Shown piece by piece: positions 36,915 through 50,700 of a stretch of DNA of 64,000 nucleotides. The notes beneath the pieces were generated by a model. The model was not told where the DNA came from. It ran no database searches and worked only from the letters and a program-made list of their open reading frames with translations. Source of the stretch: Mactra quadrangularis (Eukaryota; Mollusca; Bivalvia; Venerida; Mactridae); the NCBI GenBank assembly GCA_025267735.1, contig CM046299.1:21598232-21662231 (forward strand). Direction: 5' to 3'. Each line of letters begins with the position of its first letter. Position 1 is the first letter of the stretch. The position numbers and the translations under genes are program-made.

Positions 36915-37197
36915 AACCCGGGTCGATAGCGCAGTTGGTAGTGCGCCGGGATTTAGATTCTCGTGTCCCGAAGGGGGTACAGGTTCTAATCCCACCCGGC
37001 GAGGTTATACCCTTCCATGAAAATTTGACAATAATGTAAATTTTCCTACATTGATTAGATAACATGGAGAAGTTTCTGGCCTTGTGGAAGGGTAGATGAC
37101 TACTGGTTATAGACAAGGGTCCAGGAAAGCTAGGTTAGGTGACTGGGTTAAAAATGACCTAAATTGTGTTAACACGGCGTTAAACCCAGTAAAAAAA
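36915..37197 (+). mobile_element. tRNA-derived SINE (unit 2, a)
   Basis: Duplicate of 11335-11618: head with A box TAGCGCAGTTGG, B box GGTTCTAATCC, and the same body and tail. Confidence 0.85.
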
Positions 37198-38167
37198 GAA
37201 GATAAAAACAATTACAAATGTCCGCATTTCAATTATATTCATTCAAAGTCATTTCTAGACTGTTGTCTATAATCAAAAACATATAAACGAATGCAGTGTT
37301 TATCAACTATTGCTTGCTGTGTGATATTGCAGCCCAGGAATATATTATTTGAAGACGAACACACTGAAGACAAGTCAGTATTACCGATGGGTCTCGATAA
37401 TAACTACATTATGTTAACCTTAACTGTAAATCACCTTAGGTCGATGGTATATTAAGTTTTTTCCCTGCAGGTTTGTTGTTACGCAATAAACCCAATTCGC
37501 AGACTTAAAACTTTGCCCTTCTAACTGATAGAGGTTCAGGGGTTGAGTCAAGCTATAAAGATTGACTATATGTACGAGAAAGTAGCCAGGATGTCGTATT
37601 ATGAAAGATCTTTCCATAATGTAGTGATGTAATACATGTATAATTTTAGTAGGATTTGCGATGACAATGATCGTAAGATCATAGATAAAACCAGATTAGT
37701 TATTACGCATAATGGAATTCTAGAACTGGTGCACACAAAAACAATTATTACGTAGGTGAACTGTTTGGCTCATGTGACTTTGACTTTTAAAATAGACGTT
37801 TACCAAAAGTTAACAAACAAGTTATTGTTACTTCTTTTCATACAAAATCACATGATTACATCTGCTTTAACATGGTCTTATCATTCAAATCTGTCTCATG
37901 CTGGTATCAAAATTCTTAGCATGAAAAGTACGCATCGTTTAAAGCTAACAGTTCAGTAATTTTGTCATTTTTTATTTTCTTTAAATAACCTACTAGTGTA
38001 TGTTATTTTGTGTCTACAAATTGATTCTGTAATGCATGTACATTATTTTAGACAAACTGACCTACATGTTGTGAGAAAAGGTTAAATACAAATTTTTTTG
38101 AGACTTTAAGAAAGTTTATTTTTGAGCTGAAATATGTGAACAATCAGGTAAAAATAATAAAATCTCT

Positions 38168-38434
38168 AACCCGGTTCGATAGCGAAGGTGGTAGCGCGCC
38201 GGTATTTGGGATCTCGTGTCCCGAAGAGGGTACGGGTTCGAATCCCACTCGGGTATGTTATACCCTTCCATGAAAATTTGACAATAATGTCAATTTTCCT
38301 CCATTGATATTGAGAAGTTTCCAGCCTTGAGGAAAGGTAGGTAAGTACCGGTTATAGACAAGGCTCCAGGAAAGCTAGGTTGGGTGCGCTGGACGCCGTA
38401 AAAGTATTAGCACGGCGTTAAACTCAGTAAAAAT
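38168..38434 (+). mobile_element. tRNA-derived SINE (unit 2, b)
   Basis: Duplicate of 12581-12848, with an intact B box GGTTCGAATCC. It lies ~240 bases before the copy 3 start codon. Confidence 0.85.
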
Positions 38435-38673
38435 AGAAGCACTCATGATGAAGATTATTTAAATACAGGGAAATAAAATTTACAATCAGAGACTCAGGGG
38501 TACATCAAGCGTTAATCGTTAAGAGGAAAACTAATGTTTAAGTGATACAGTAGTATTTATACATGTATAATATAAAATACAGATCCAAATTTGGTGGTTT
38601 AAAACTTCCTGTTTGAATATCTTAATACACAGAACTAGTCGCTTGCGAACGAGTAAACAAGCTAACAAGAAAA

Positions 38674-38728
38674 ATGGATTTATATAAATATTTGTGTTTT
38701 ATATTACTTACTACAGTGTGTTATATAG
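38674..38728 (+). CDS. Copy 3 exon 1: signal peptide
   Basis: Identical to copy 2 exon 1 (MDLYKYLCFILLTTVCYI), with the same phase 1 donor. It is preceded by the same TATA-like box 103 bases upstream. Confidence 0.75.
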
Positions 38729-41700
38729 GTATGTTGGAATTAATAACTTTGTTTTAACTACTTTATGGTCACTATATAGCTTACATTTATTTATTAATTT
38801 CATGAATATATATGTGTATTATATAAACTATGATGAATGGGTAAATTTCGCCATAAACATAAATGTCTTCATTTAGTTTTCTTACCTCAACAAATGACTA
38901 GTTGAAACTACCTGTTTAAAATTTCTTTCACTGTCTTTACAAATACTGATTCTATAACTAGTAGAAAAATCATAATCAGAAGTACGAAACTTTTTATTGA
39001 TTCTTTATTCTAATGGTTTTCAGTTTATCAACATTACAATGACATCTTTCAAAACCTTTAACTTTTGTTAATGTGTTATTTGTATTTAAAGGTTCTCATT
39101 CACATATTTCAACTTAAATATAAGCTTTTTCTAAAATTATCAAAATTGTATGGATACATTTTTAAAGCTGGACATTATACTTCGATAATGACAAATTACT
39201 GCATATTGACAAACAACTACAATTGATGGTGTTACAAGTAGTAAAATATACTCCGTATGTCACGGTATGGACAGTTTTAGTGCATTTTTTTACTTTCATT
39301 GTATATTTATGCAAGCTATTGGTCAGTTTGTCTTAAAATATGAAGAAATATTTTTTGACACAATTACAAGCACTGAAAGGTATTTTAAAGATATAAAAAA
39401 ATCTTAACCAAATATGTAAGCAAGTACCTTTAATTTTGTGAGAAAATACTTAAACTCGTATAACTGTGATATTTGATTATGTTTCGATTGAATTTTCTTC
39501 AAAAATTACTCTTATAGCATTTTATAAAAGTACTATACTGCATATGTATATTTCAGTTTACATTATTCTTTAATGTTCTCTTTTTTTCAATTGTATGTAA
39601 TCGATTATATGTAAAATGTCATTGTCACATGATTGTATATTTTATGCAATACATTGTATGTTCACACAGATCTATTGACCTATTGATTTCTAAAATGAAA
39701 TGTTCTTCTTCGTATAACTATTATAGTTGTATAAAGTATTTTACTCCTCCTTTAAAACGGTCTATTATTATAAATATCTTTACTCGTAAATATTAAATTG
39801 TATAGTTGAAAAATAAGATCTTTTACAAGTGCAAAGGTAATTTCGGATGGGTCTGAAGTTTGGTTATTTACGGAAATCAGCTCACAAAACCAATACTTCT
39901 AGACTTTTTTCTTTGCGAGAACTCGCTGAAAGTTCCTCAATAAGCCGAAGACTTCTACATAGTTAGAGTAAAGTGGACCGTATTTGTTGAATTGCTATGA
40001 CATGCCACAGCCAGGAATTGAGCCTAAGTCACCGCACCCAAGTCCAGTATCCTAACCACTTGACAGCTACTACGATACCCATTACACTAAAACAATGATT
40101 AGACAGTCTAAATATCAGGGAAAGGAAGTTGAGATACTTTACGACTATATCTATATTTTATTTCATGATCTCTTTTATCGCGATCTTTTTAATATTGTAT
40201 TGATCAATCAATCGCAAAAACGTTCTAACATTATTGATAGATATAACTATGTATTTACATTGAACATTGTAATGATTTACACGACATTGAGAAATGTTAT
40301 TGAACTTGAAGAAATTATAGCTTATAAAAAATTTACAAAATGTCTTAAATGGAAAGATAATTTACAAAATGAATGAAAATTTCAGGCATTTTACAAATTT
40401 CCTTAATATACAAATTGCCTGTAACATATGCATGGTATATAGACACGCGATCTTCTGAATGTAAACAGACATTTGTTTTCGTAAAAAAACATCGCATTAA
40501 TCAACTATTATTTTTCCTTGTCCAAAAATGCTTACTTCAGCATGTGAAGTTTAATTTATTACTCTGAATCATCCGCACAAATTGATTTTAAACATGAACT
40601 AGTGTTTACTCAATTTTTGCGTGGAGAATTTGCAGCTTATGATGAAAACGCAATCAATTTGAATTTTCAGGGAAATTAACGTCAGTAGTTATTTGATACG
40701 TTATTTGAATATATTTAAATAAGTTTCCTTGGAAAAAAGGAAAAAACGGCGAAAACAGTTTTGTTTACCTCATTAGTGTCGTTGTAGATCACGTGACTAT
40801 ATATCTTTTTAAAGAAAATATCGTCATTGGAACACTCGATAATCAACTATCTCTAAATCATTACATTGACATTACAATTATTTTATAATGATCAATGTCT
40901 CAGCAATGTTCACTTATTACATGACATGGAAAGAAATAAGAAATGCGTGGTTCCGGTTACCGAGAAAATCAAAGTACTGAAAGTACTGAATGAACGATTT
41001 ATTTTATATATTCTTGTCCTACTTAATTTAGGACAGGCAAGAGTATGTTTAAACTTATCTGTCTGCCCAATGTCCTAATCTTTTATCGAGAAATTTTAGG
41101 TTAATGAATTTATATATCTGGGTTGTTTTGTAAACATTTCATTGGTTTTGTTTAGCATCTATATATCATATTTAAAAGGAGTTACTCCAAGAATTTAATA
41201 TTTTCTGTTCTAAACTGCGGTTTTAATTTAGGACAGGCAAGAATAATTTCCAACTTATCTGTCTGATCAATGCCCTAATCTTCTATCCGACTGAATAAAT
41301 CCAATTGTAATTATGTGCGAGGAAAAGAGCCGAGGGCCAACAAATGAAAAATAATGATTAAAGAGAGGATTTCCAATAGTAACATTGAACTCTTAAAATC
41401 GTTCAAAACCTTGGAAAGTACAATACAGGGTGCCATCACAAAATGTCAGTGTTTTAACAGTCAGTAATAAGTGCTTGGGTATAAGCCAGTACTGGTTTAG
41501 CAAAATTGTCAAGAAAAGTTTGTTTAATGAGTCGGTCACCGTAAATAACAATTTTAATAGTGTTATTGAACAACGTAATATACTACAAAAATATTTGTTA
41601 CATATTTTGAAAATATGTACAATTTCTCAAGTGTTTTAAATCTTTTAACTTAACTGATAAAATCAAATTTATAAATCCCTAACGTGAGCAAATCTCATGT

Positions 41701-44700
41701 GCATCCGTGTTGTAATCGTCGGGTATAATTAAGAGCTTTGACGTCAACATGACAGGAGATGGCGTAAATAACACCGTGTACAGTACAACCTGTAGTATAT
41801 CCTGTAGTACATCATGTACGTATCAGAATTGATGTTTGACTTGATGATGCAGTTAGCCTCTGCTAGTAACAGAGTAAATGGTTTAACCTGAGCTAATTTT
41901 TAAACAGCTGTTCAAAAATATTAGCCAATATTAACACCATGTAATCATAGGCGGCTGGCACGATTCCGAGTCAAAATACCATGTATAAATTATATTGTTT
42001 TTTATACCAAACCTAGCAGACCGCCAATGCATATGATAGTTAAGATTATCTGTAGATCATTAAAAAAAGTATGAAACAGTCTAGTGTAATATATTGTATA
42101 CAGTACGGTACGTAATGATACGTACAGTTAAGCCTTTATTAAGACTCGGCGAGATACTAGGGCTTGTTCTAAAAAGTTTGTTTAAAAAATTGTTCAACAA
42201 TTGTTAAAACATGTACAGTATAACCTCTGCAGTTCAACCCTCTACAAAACAAACCCTCTGCACAACAACAGATTTTGATACTTCCCTAGGGTCTAATTTT
42301 AACTGAATTAACCTCTGCAGAACACCAACCTCTGAGCCGCATCACTTTCTACTCCCTCTCATTGAGTGTTGCTCAAGAGAAGTTGTACTGTATTATAAAT
42401 CATAGCACAAACGTTGGTCAGTATAAGTTTGATTTGAAATATCAGTAATACTAAAGGCAGAATTCAGCGTTATCGACCACTAGCTACTGTTTCATAAATA
42501 CTTCCTCATTAGTACTTTAGCCAAATATGTTAATAATTGAAGTACAACGTACGTTAAGCTTAAATATATACATAATGATCAATTTATCAATTTAACACTT
42601 AGATAACAATCGAGTATTCGTAAATTATACATACATGTATACTGTATAAGTTATGCTTTAAACTTGGCGTGCCAATCTAACAAAAGACTAATCTAACTCT
42701 CAAAAATATTATTTATATATAAAACCAGTGAGTAATATCTAAACTTTTATATACTAAGTCATAATTCTAAACAATTAATTTTCTTTTCGTGAGAATGATT
42801 ACTTTGAAACTGCACCACAACATCGTGGACTTAAGTGTTTCCCCAATGATCAGATGAATTTAAATTTGAAATGGCAAAAACATGCCTATTTGATTTATAC
42901 ACTCATATATTTACATTTGTAAAATAAACATACATAAACAAACTACTTGTTATTCAAATGCAAACGATGTAATTTATATTGTAACTGACATTCACTTTAA
43001 ATAACGATACATATTATAAAACGATAGTTTTGCTTATTTAAAAATACGGAAGTGATAATGTTACAGTGATAACATATTTTACCTTGTTTACAATATGCTG
43101 GGGTATATCATCATTATACAGAACAACGTCAGGAAGAATCAAGGCGCACAAAGTATCTAAAGCTTCGCCATTTTCTCTCACTCTGTCTAAATTATAAAGG
43201 AAACAGTCTGGCAAACTTAGTAGGTAGGACACACAAGTATACTGTTAGACGAGTCAGTGGGTCGATTACCTGTAACCAGACGTGGCATACTTTCGTGGAT
43301 TTAGTCATGAAATAATTGCTGCGGCCATTTTCCCTCATACCAATATTTCTAAATAATTTGGTGTGGTTGACAGTCACTGAAGGAAGTGCGTTCTCAGTTA
43401 TTGGTTGATAGATCAATGGACATTTCCGGGTGTGACCTTTTTATTTGAATAACAATACATTTTCCCATAAAAATAAGCATGTGCTCTTATGTTAACACCT
43501 TTTTGTGGGACAAATATAACTGTAAACCTTTGTTAAATATGCTAATAGGTAAGGTCATGGAAAGGTCCATCCAGAGATTTAGTCTTTCCTGGAACAGCGA
43601 GTAGTTTGACCGACCGTCTTGATATGACCTATACAATAATGTTGATACGACCATTAATCCATCATTTGCAAGCAACCGCATTAATACTTTTACATAAAAA
43701 CTCGTGTTCAAAACTTGAGTTGAATTCACGATTCTCCATCAGTAAGAGGTTCGAAAGCCTCAAGGGACACTGCTAATTTTCTTGAGCAAGTAATTGTACA
43801 GTTGTTCCACTTTACTCAGGTGTCAATATATACTGTGTGTGATCACCTGTTTGAAGGTAATTTCAATTATCAGGGCTGAAGATCTCTATGGTCACAGAGT
43901 TTAAACCTCTTTTTATTTTTTTAACTTTTTGGTAGTCAATTTAAGTCAACAATGTTAACTTCTTAAACTCAAGGGGAAGGATTTTATACGATACTATTGG
44001 TTAATTGGTTTAACTTTCATTGAGAGCTTTTATTTCTTTACGCTCTATTTTTATCATGATAAAACTATTTAAGACTTTTACAAATTATGCAGCAGCGAAA
44101 TGATATATGGGCTATTCATTTTTCCGGGTTTATTCATTCAAGCTGACAACAAGAATGGATCGTATGATAATTAGGATACTAACCCGGAACATAAATTTGC
44201 AATCTGATACTAAGTTTGCCGTGATAATAGATAATATCCAAGACGGAAATATGTCTTTCTTATTGATAGCATGCAGGTATTAATCACTACGAGTCCATCT
44301 TAGTGAAAATGTCGTAAATGCTTACCACCACACCTCCTTTAAATATTTGTTGCCCCAAAATTAAGTCTACGAGTGTTATCTTTCTAAATGCAGAGCATAA
44401 CTTTGATGAATATTTTCGGTAGATTGAACAAAGATACAATCAATTACAGGTCGAGGAACTTTTCCATTAATTAACTTCGTGACGAAAAATATCATTCAAG
44501 CTGAGACTAGTATTCAATTCTTTCATTAACAGTTTAGTTTTCAGTACTTATTGCCGACCGACTAGTACATGATTGTTCACCAAATTTGACCTGAACCATA
44601 GAAAACGAAAGCATTGCATTGCCAAAATCTAACAAATGCTATTTTATTTTTTAGTTTTTAAACATGTATTTATTTCACTTTATTTTGTAGACGCTGAATT

Positions 44701-47700
44701 TATATTTACAAAAAAGGAATATACATGGTCACAGGCTAATCGAGTGTGTACATTAGCAGCACCACATCTTAGTTTCAGCAAAAATGGCATCACACCTAAT
44801 CTAGCCACAGGCAATCTACCTATCGCAAATGCATGGTTAGGTTATACTGAAAAAATGACACCATTTGAGTATTTTGGTAAGCCTTTAGCATCATACATGT
44901 AATAATACTTTATTTACCACATTCATTCCAATAGATCTATATGTATATACAGAACACACAACACAATTCGGTCATTTGTAACTGAAGTAATTATTTATAT
45001 ATATCGTAAGTATATACATTGTCTACATGATTATGCTGTAATTGATATTGTATTAATTCTATTTCCGATATATTTTATTGAAATTTGTATTACATATGTA
45101 GTGAAGATCAAACATGCACATAGGAATGTAAATGCATTATTATTTTTACTGGCTTATGTTCACCTTTCATTGTATATGGTACGAATATTCAGATGAGACA
45201 TGCTTGATTCCGTCCCTATTTTTCCAAATAATTACAAAAAAGACGAAGAAAAATGTAGAAACAGGTTTGTTGCATTTGAAGGCAGATTTGTAGGGTCAAG
45301 AGTTGGAAAAGAAATGGTAAAAAATAACAGCTGTACTTATGTTTTTATTTCCGAATAGTTTCTACCTTTGGTTGAAAGAAAATGTTATAATCGATATAAG
45401 GTTGAAGAACACCTGATTGCAAACACAGTCAATTGATTGTTTTTAGGACAATGTTTACCATCAAATAAAACTTAAACCTTATATTGTTTTTAAGGATGCG
45501 CTAAAACGACTAAAGCGGGAGAATATACAGTGGAATATATAACAGAAGGTGATCCTGGAAAATGTTGGTCAGCTTGTAATTACGTTAATAATGTTAAAGC
45601 GGTGGCTGTTCATGGAAATGAGGTAATTTGACATTATGCAAGTAACAAAAAAAAGACATGTATATGATGAAATAGAACAAGTATATACATGTATAGTACC
45701 TTAGAATAGTGAAGGTGCAAACAAATGGAATGGTCACCGTTCTTCTTATCTTTTAATGTCCTCATTATTTTTTCTAATGGTAAAATAAAAACAATATACA
45801 TAAGTAGGACGAAAATAATTTCCTGAATTTTCGGGTTTTAAATGAGTTTTAAATTATTAGAATTACTAGAGTATACTCCTGACCTATGTAGCAATCATAA
45901 ATTTATTGTTGAACGTACTTAACAATTCTTCATTAGCTATGTTCGTGGAATAAATATTGTCATTACAAAGAGCTAGTTCTTTAGCAGTGTAAGTTTTTAC
46001 AGAGGTGGTTTAGTCTTAATTCGCAGAAATTAATCTGCACATCTTAAATGATCTTACCATTTGACTAATTAACTCATAAATATCGTATACTGATTTTACT
46101 ATGTAAACTTTCATACTAATGTTATCAATCATTGACACTATGTTAGATCTTTTGAAAACTCATTCTCATATAATAATTGACTATTACAGTGTTACTGTCT
46201 TGATGCTGTAAACAAAGATCTAAACAAATTATTGAAAGACAAATGTGACATAGGGTGTCCAAGTCAACCAAATATTGTTTGTGGTGGTGTGGTTAATAAC
46301 GATGATGAATATGTATCTTTGTACAAAACAATCTACACAGGTAATTCAGTAAATAAATAATATTTAGTAAAACATTCTACTTAACCCTAAACTGGTCAAT
46401 CCCGCATTTTTACGTGTGTGGACCCCCTTCAAAATGGCCGCCACAGGCTTGAAAGTTGTGTTTTTAACTGGATTTAGTGAATTTCACTGTTAAGGAAAGT
46501 TGTCCCTTTTTTTTCGCTGGCACCCCTATTTAAAGATGTCTCATGGGGTATTTAAGGGGGACGTGTCCCCCTTTGTTGCTGGGGTTTGAAGGGGGCGCAG
46601 TGCCCCTCATCGCCAGAAAAAAATCGGGGTCATTGAGTGCAGACTTGGGAAATTTGGAAAATATTACTGAATGAAATGCAAAGTTGGGGTTGAAAAAGAG
46701 CGAAATTTGCATTTTGTGCCCTTTTTGTTCCGCCCCAACGTTGCCATGGAAACTGGGATCGGGGCTTAACTTGATTTATTTGAAAGGCAGTCACCCAGGA
46801 AAGAATTTGGCCAAGTTGCAAGTTGGCCAAGTTGCATATCTGTCTGTTAATTAGTAAAAAATTAATGCATCTTGAAATAGCCCTAGCGCTTTAAGTTGAA
46901 AAATGGCTACTTTCCAGTAAAGGGTTAACAATATGATTCAGGGCGTTCAAATTATTCTGCTTATTTAAGGGGCCAATTGCTCTAGCTTGGACTTAGACGT
47001 TACGATTATAAAATGTTAAAATTCTATGTTTCAACAATCGTGAAATAAGATGATAAAAGCAAATATAATATCAACAGACAGACCGGGGTTTTTTTATTAA
47101 TATTTTATTCTAAGTAAATATCGTAAAGACTTTTTTTAATTCAAAGTAGACTTTGCTCAATCTGATTAAAACCCGATCTAAAATTTTCCGCTCGATAATT
47201 TAGATCTGGCCTTTTTCAAACGAAGGTCACGTTCAGGCGACCTTTTCTCATCATAATAATCATGATGAAATTGTTATGATACGTAACTAGTTTACATCGT
47301 CTACGTCACGCAATTTGAAATGAGCCGCCCAATCGCAGACTGTGAATAATACCGCTGTTAAATTAGCATGCAAAACTTGGTCTAAAAATAGAAATTATCA
47401 AAATGTGATTAATGTTTTCGTCTAGATGAAAGCTACGCATTGATTGTTCGAAACAAAGTTTATCTCGACGTGACCTTCCACGGAGAAAGAAGAGATCCTG
47501 TACAACAACGCTCTACAGGATATCTGTTAACGGAGATTGGACATTGCTAAGCTTAATGATAATGCTTTGTATCTAGATTTTCAAACTTAACACATAATTG
47601 AACACTGTCTTATTTGAATATGGAATGTATCATTTAATATGGAATTCACTATTTATAAACATGAGACTACATGTAGCCCCTTTAACCTTTATAAACATGA

Positions 47701-50700
47701 GCATTCATGTAGCCCCTTTTACCTTTACAAACATGAGACTTCATGTAGCCCCTTTACAAATATGAGACTAAATGTATCACATGTGTAGGGACATCTTTAC
47801 TAAGGATTAAACACTTAAATCCAGTCCAAATTTAGTTCATGTGCCGCATGGACAAAATCCACTATGTACAGTCTCTATCAACCAATAACTAGTATAATGA
47901 ACTAGAATAGAAATTTTGTTCATGCGTGGCATGAACAAAATTTGAAAACTACAATACGAATAGGCTACATACGAACAAAATGAACTGTACAGTGAGTATA
48001 GTGAATTCCATATTAAATGATAAATTCCATATTCAAATAAGACAGTGTTCGTGGGTTAATCCACAATTTGTTGATTGTGGCTATTCATAAATGCATTGGT
48101 CACTCATTCACAGTTCCAAGGAGCATCACAACTATAGCCTCAATATTAAATACGGAATTGTGATCAATCATGATCAATCGTCAAGGAAAAAGCTATATTC
48201 TAGAATGCAACTGCTTTACGACTTAAGGCTAGCATTCCATAGTTCCGTGCTTCGTTCAACAAGACTATCGTTGGGTCTATTCAATACGTCCGACCAGAGT
48301 CCGCTTCCGTGTCCGTGCCCGTGCCTATCGCTCAGCGAGCGAAATTTCACGTACACGGATACTTCGCGGATGCATATTGTACAGGAAACACCACTTAGAA
48401 GCAAAGAACCAAATGAATTGCCAAGGATATTTGAGAAAAAAATTATAGAAACTGTTTCGGAAAACGAGGCAATTTATGATTGCACTCATAGCGACCACAA
48501 ACACACGTCAATTAAATGGACTATACGGAATTCAGCGACAAAATCACTGAAGATAGAAGACATTGTCTATTTCGTTAAGCAATCACAGTTTCCAACATTA
48601 GCAAATGGTAAAATGTCAAACTTTCTTTGTAAAAAGACTTTGTATGAATCTCTTACAACTGCAAAAGAACACTTAATTAGTTTTCGCGCATTATATACGT
48701 ACGTTTGAACGAAAATATGGAATACCACTCACAGATGGTGTCTCAGTCATAGACCCACGGCATTTTTGTTAAGCAAATAATCGCGGACACGGACATTTAC
48801 GCGAACGACGGAGCACGGAACTATGGAATGCTAGCCTAAGACTGATGTAAGAACGAAACATGAGTGACAAAAAATAAGTCATCAATACTCTACCAATCTC
48901 CGTAAACAGATATCCTGTAGAACGCTGGATCTCTAAGGTTCGCAACGAGGGTCACGTCGAAATGAACTTAGTGTCGACCGATCAATGCGTAGCTTTCATC
49001 TAGACAAAACACTATTAATTGCATCTTGATTTCGTAATTTCTATATTAAGACGGAGGTTTGTACGCTAAGTTGACGGCGGTGTTATTTACAGGCTGTGAT
49101 TGGTCAGTCCTTTATGAATTGCGTGACGTAGGCTATGTAAACAAGTTGCAAAACATAATGATTGCGTCATAAATATTATAATGAGAAAATGTCACCTGGA
49201 TGTGATCCTTGTAACGAAACAGCCAGGTCTAAATAAGGGAGTAGGCGAGCGGTGAAATTTAGATCGGGTTTTATTCAGATTGATACTGATGATTCTGACT
49301 TGAGTCGCAGAGCTTTAAGTGTGCCCGGGTCCTAAGAAAATTAATTCTTTGAACATGTTAATGCAGAGTAATTTTGCTAAAAAGAGATTTCCAAGACTTG
49401 GGACGTATAAGAGCGGATAGTGTTTTGCAACTATAAATTGTAAGACGCTCTATCTGTGTAGTGTTCTGTAACTATAAATTGTAAGACGCTCTATCTGTGT
49501 AGTGTTCTGTAACTATAAATTGTAAGACGCTCTATCTGTGTAGTGTTCTGTAACTATAAATTGTAAGACGCTCTATCTGTGTACAAAAGTAACGTAGTTA
49601 GGTCGCAGCGTCAAAATATGAAGCAAATTGTATTTTTTGTAAATACCTTCCTAATATAGACAAAATCCCCCAAATTATTTGTTACTATTTTTCTAACATG
49701 TTAATATGACATAACATTAGTGTAAATATGTCTTATTACATTTAAATATTAAATATGTCGACAAAAGAGAAATTTAGGACGATATTAGATTGATCGAAAA
49801 CATTTATATGTTTTAAACTCGTTTTCAGTAATAAGTTTTTTTTTCTATAGCTTCAGCTACCGGCCAAAGTTAATAAGTAGTAGTTTCAACATTTCAAATT
49901 GGTTCTACCGACAAAAGCCGAGGTAGTCCTTAATAAAGCTACAAAATCTCATGCGGTGTACTTGGACTATATCGTCAAGAAAATGGACATTTCATCAGCG
50001 TGAAATCCAAGGGGATTAACCATTTAAGCTAGGGGCGTGTCTAACTAACAGTAAAGAAAAGAAGGGCACGCTACTGGGTACTGGTGATTGAAAAGTGTCT
50101 AGGAAACCTATAGTAGGAAGAGCTGGCCGTCGTATATATAACCTTAAAATGTGTTGAATACGATGTTGAAAACCAATTATAATCTAATCATAACTTTTAT
50201 CACTTTTACTTTGTCAGTATATAAAGCATGGTTGGGGGATGCGTGGGCACTGATGCTGATGGATGTTCGGGCGGGAACCTTGAATTAGAATCCAAATTTG
50301 CACCTTGCAATCATGGATTTTCGGGGCATTTGGCCTGATTCCCCATCGACCATTTGGCTGCCGTTCTACCAACAATCCATTATTTATCATTCACTAATTT
50401 TTAGAGTTGGAAATTCACTTGTTTTGTTCTTGTTGTCGTTTTTAAACTACTACGCGCACTTTATTAATCATAAATTCTTAGTTTTATATTGTTCTTCAGT
50501 TTATGTTTTTTTTTTATATTTTATCTTCTCTTAACCATTTCCATTTTCGTTTTCATTTAAACTCGTTTTTATTTATTATGCATATGATTGTGAAGCGCTT
50601 TTGAACATATGTTCAATATGAAAAGAGCGCTATTCAAATGCGGTATAATAATAATAATTAAAAATAGATGCTAACGACCTCGTAAAAGAGAGTCGAGATG

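Larger units (their letters stand above)
31160..38673. other. Intergenic block of unit 2
   Basis: No protein gene is found here. It is the duplicate of 5938-13087: the same array, the same two SINEs and the same promoter. It differs by a SINE inserted at 33180-33403 and by small changes. The AATAAA at 31206-31211 is the likely poly(A) signal of copy 2. Confidence 0.85.
47150..49290. mobile_element. Foldback element with ~390-bp inverted arms
   Basis: The left arm (about 47155-47545) and right arm (about 48894-49285) are diverged reverse complements. Matching landmarks are AAAACCCGATCTAAA / TTTAGATCGGGTTTT and CTGTTAACGGAGATTGG / CCAATCTCCGTAAACAG. Exact ends are uncertain. Two smaller inverted-repeat elements are nested in the centre. 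Confidence 0.7.

Noticed and set aside
46530..46830. Minus-strand ORFs in copy 3 intron 4
   Set aside because: They lie wholly inside the piggyBac-like non-autonomous element and match nothing recognisable.
49419..49582. CRISPR-like array
   Set aside because: Direct 41-bp repeats with no spacers in eukaryotic DNA; it is a minisatellite.
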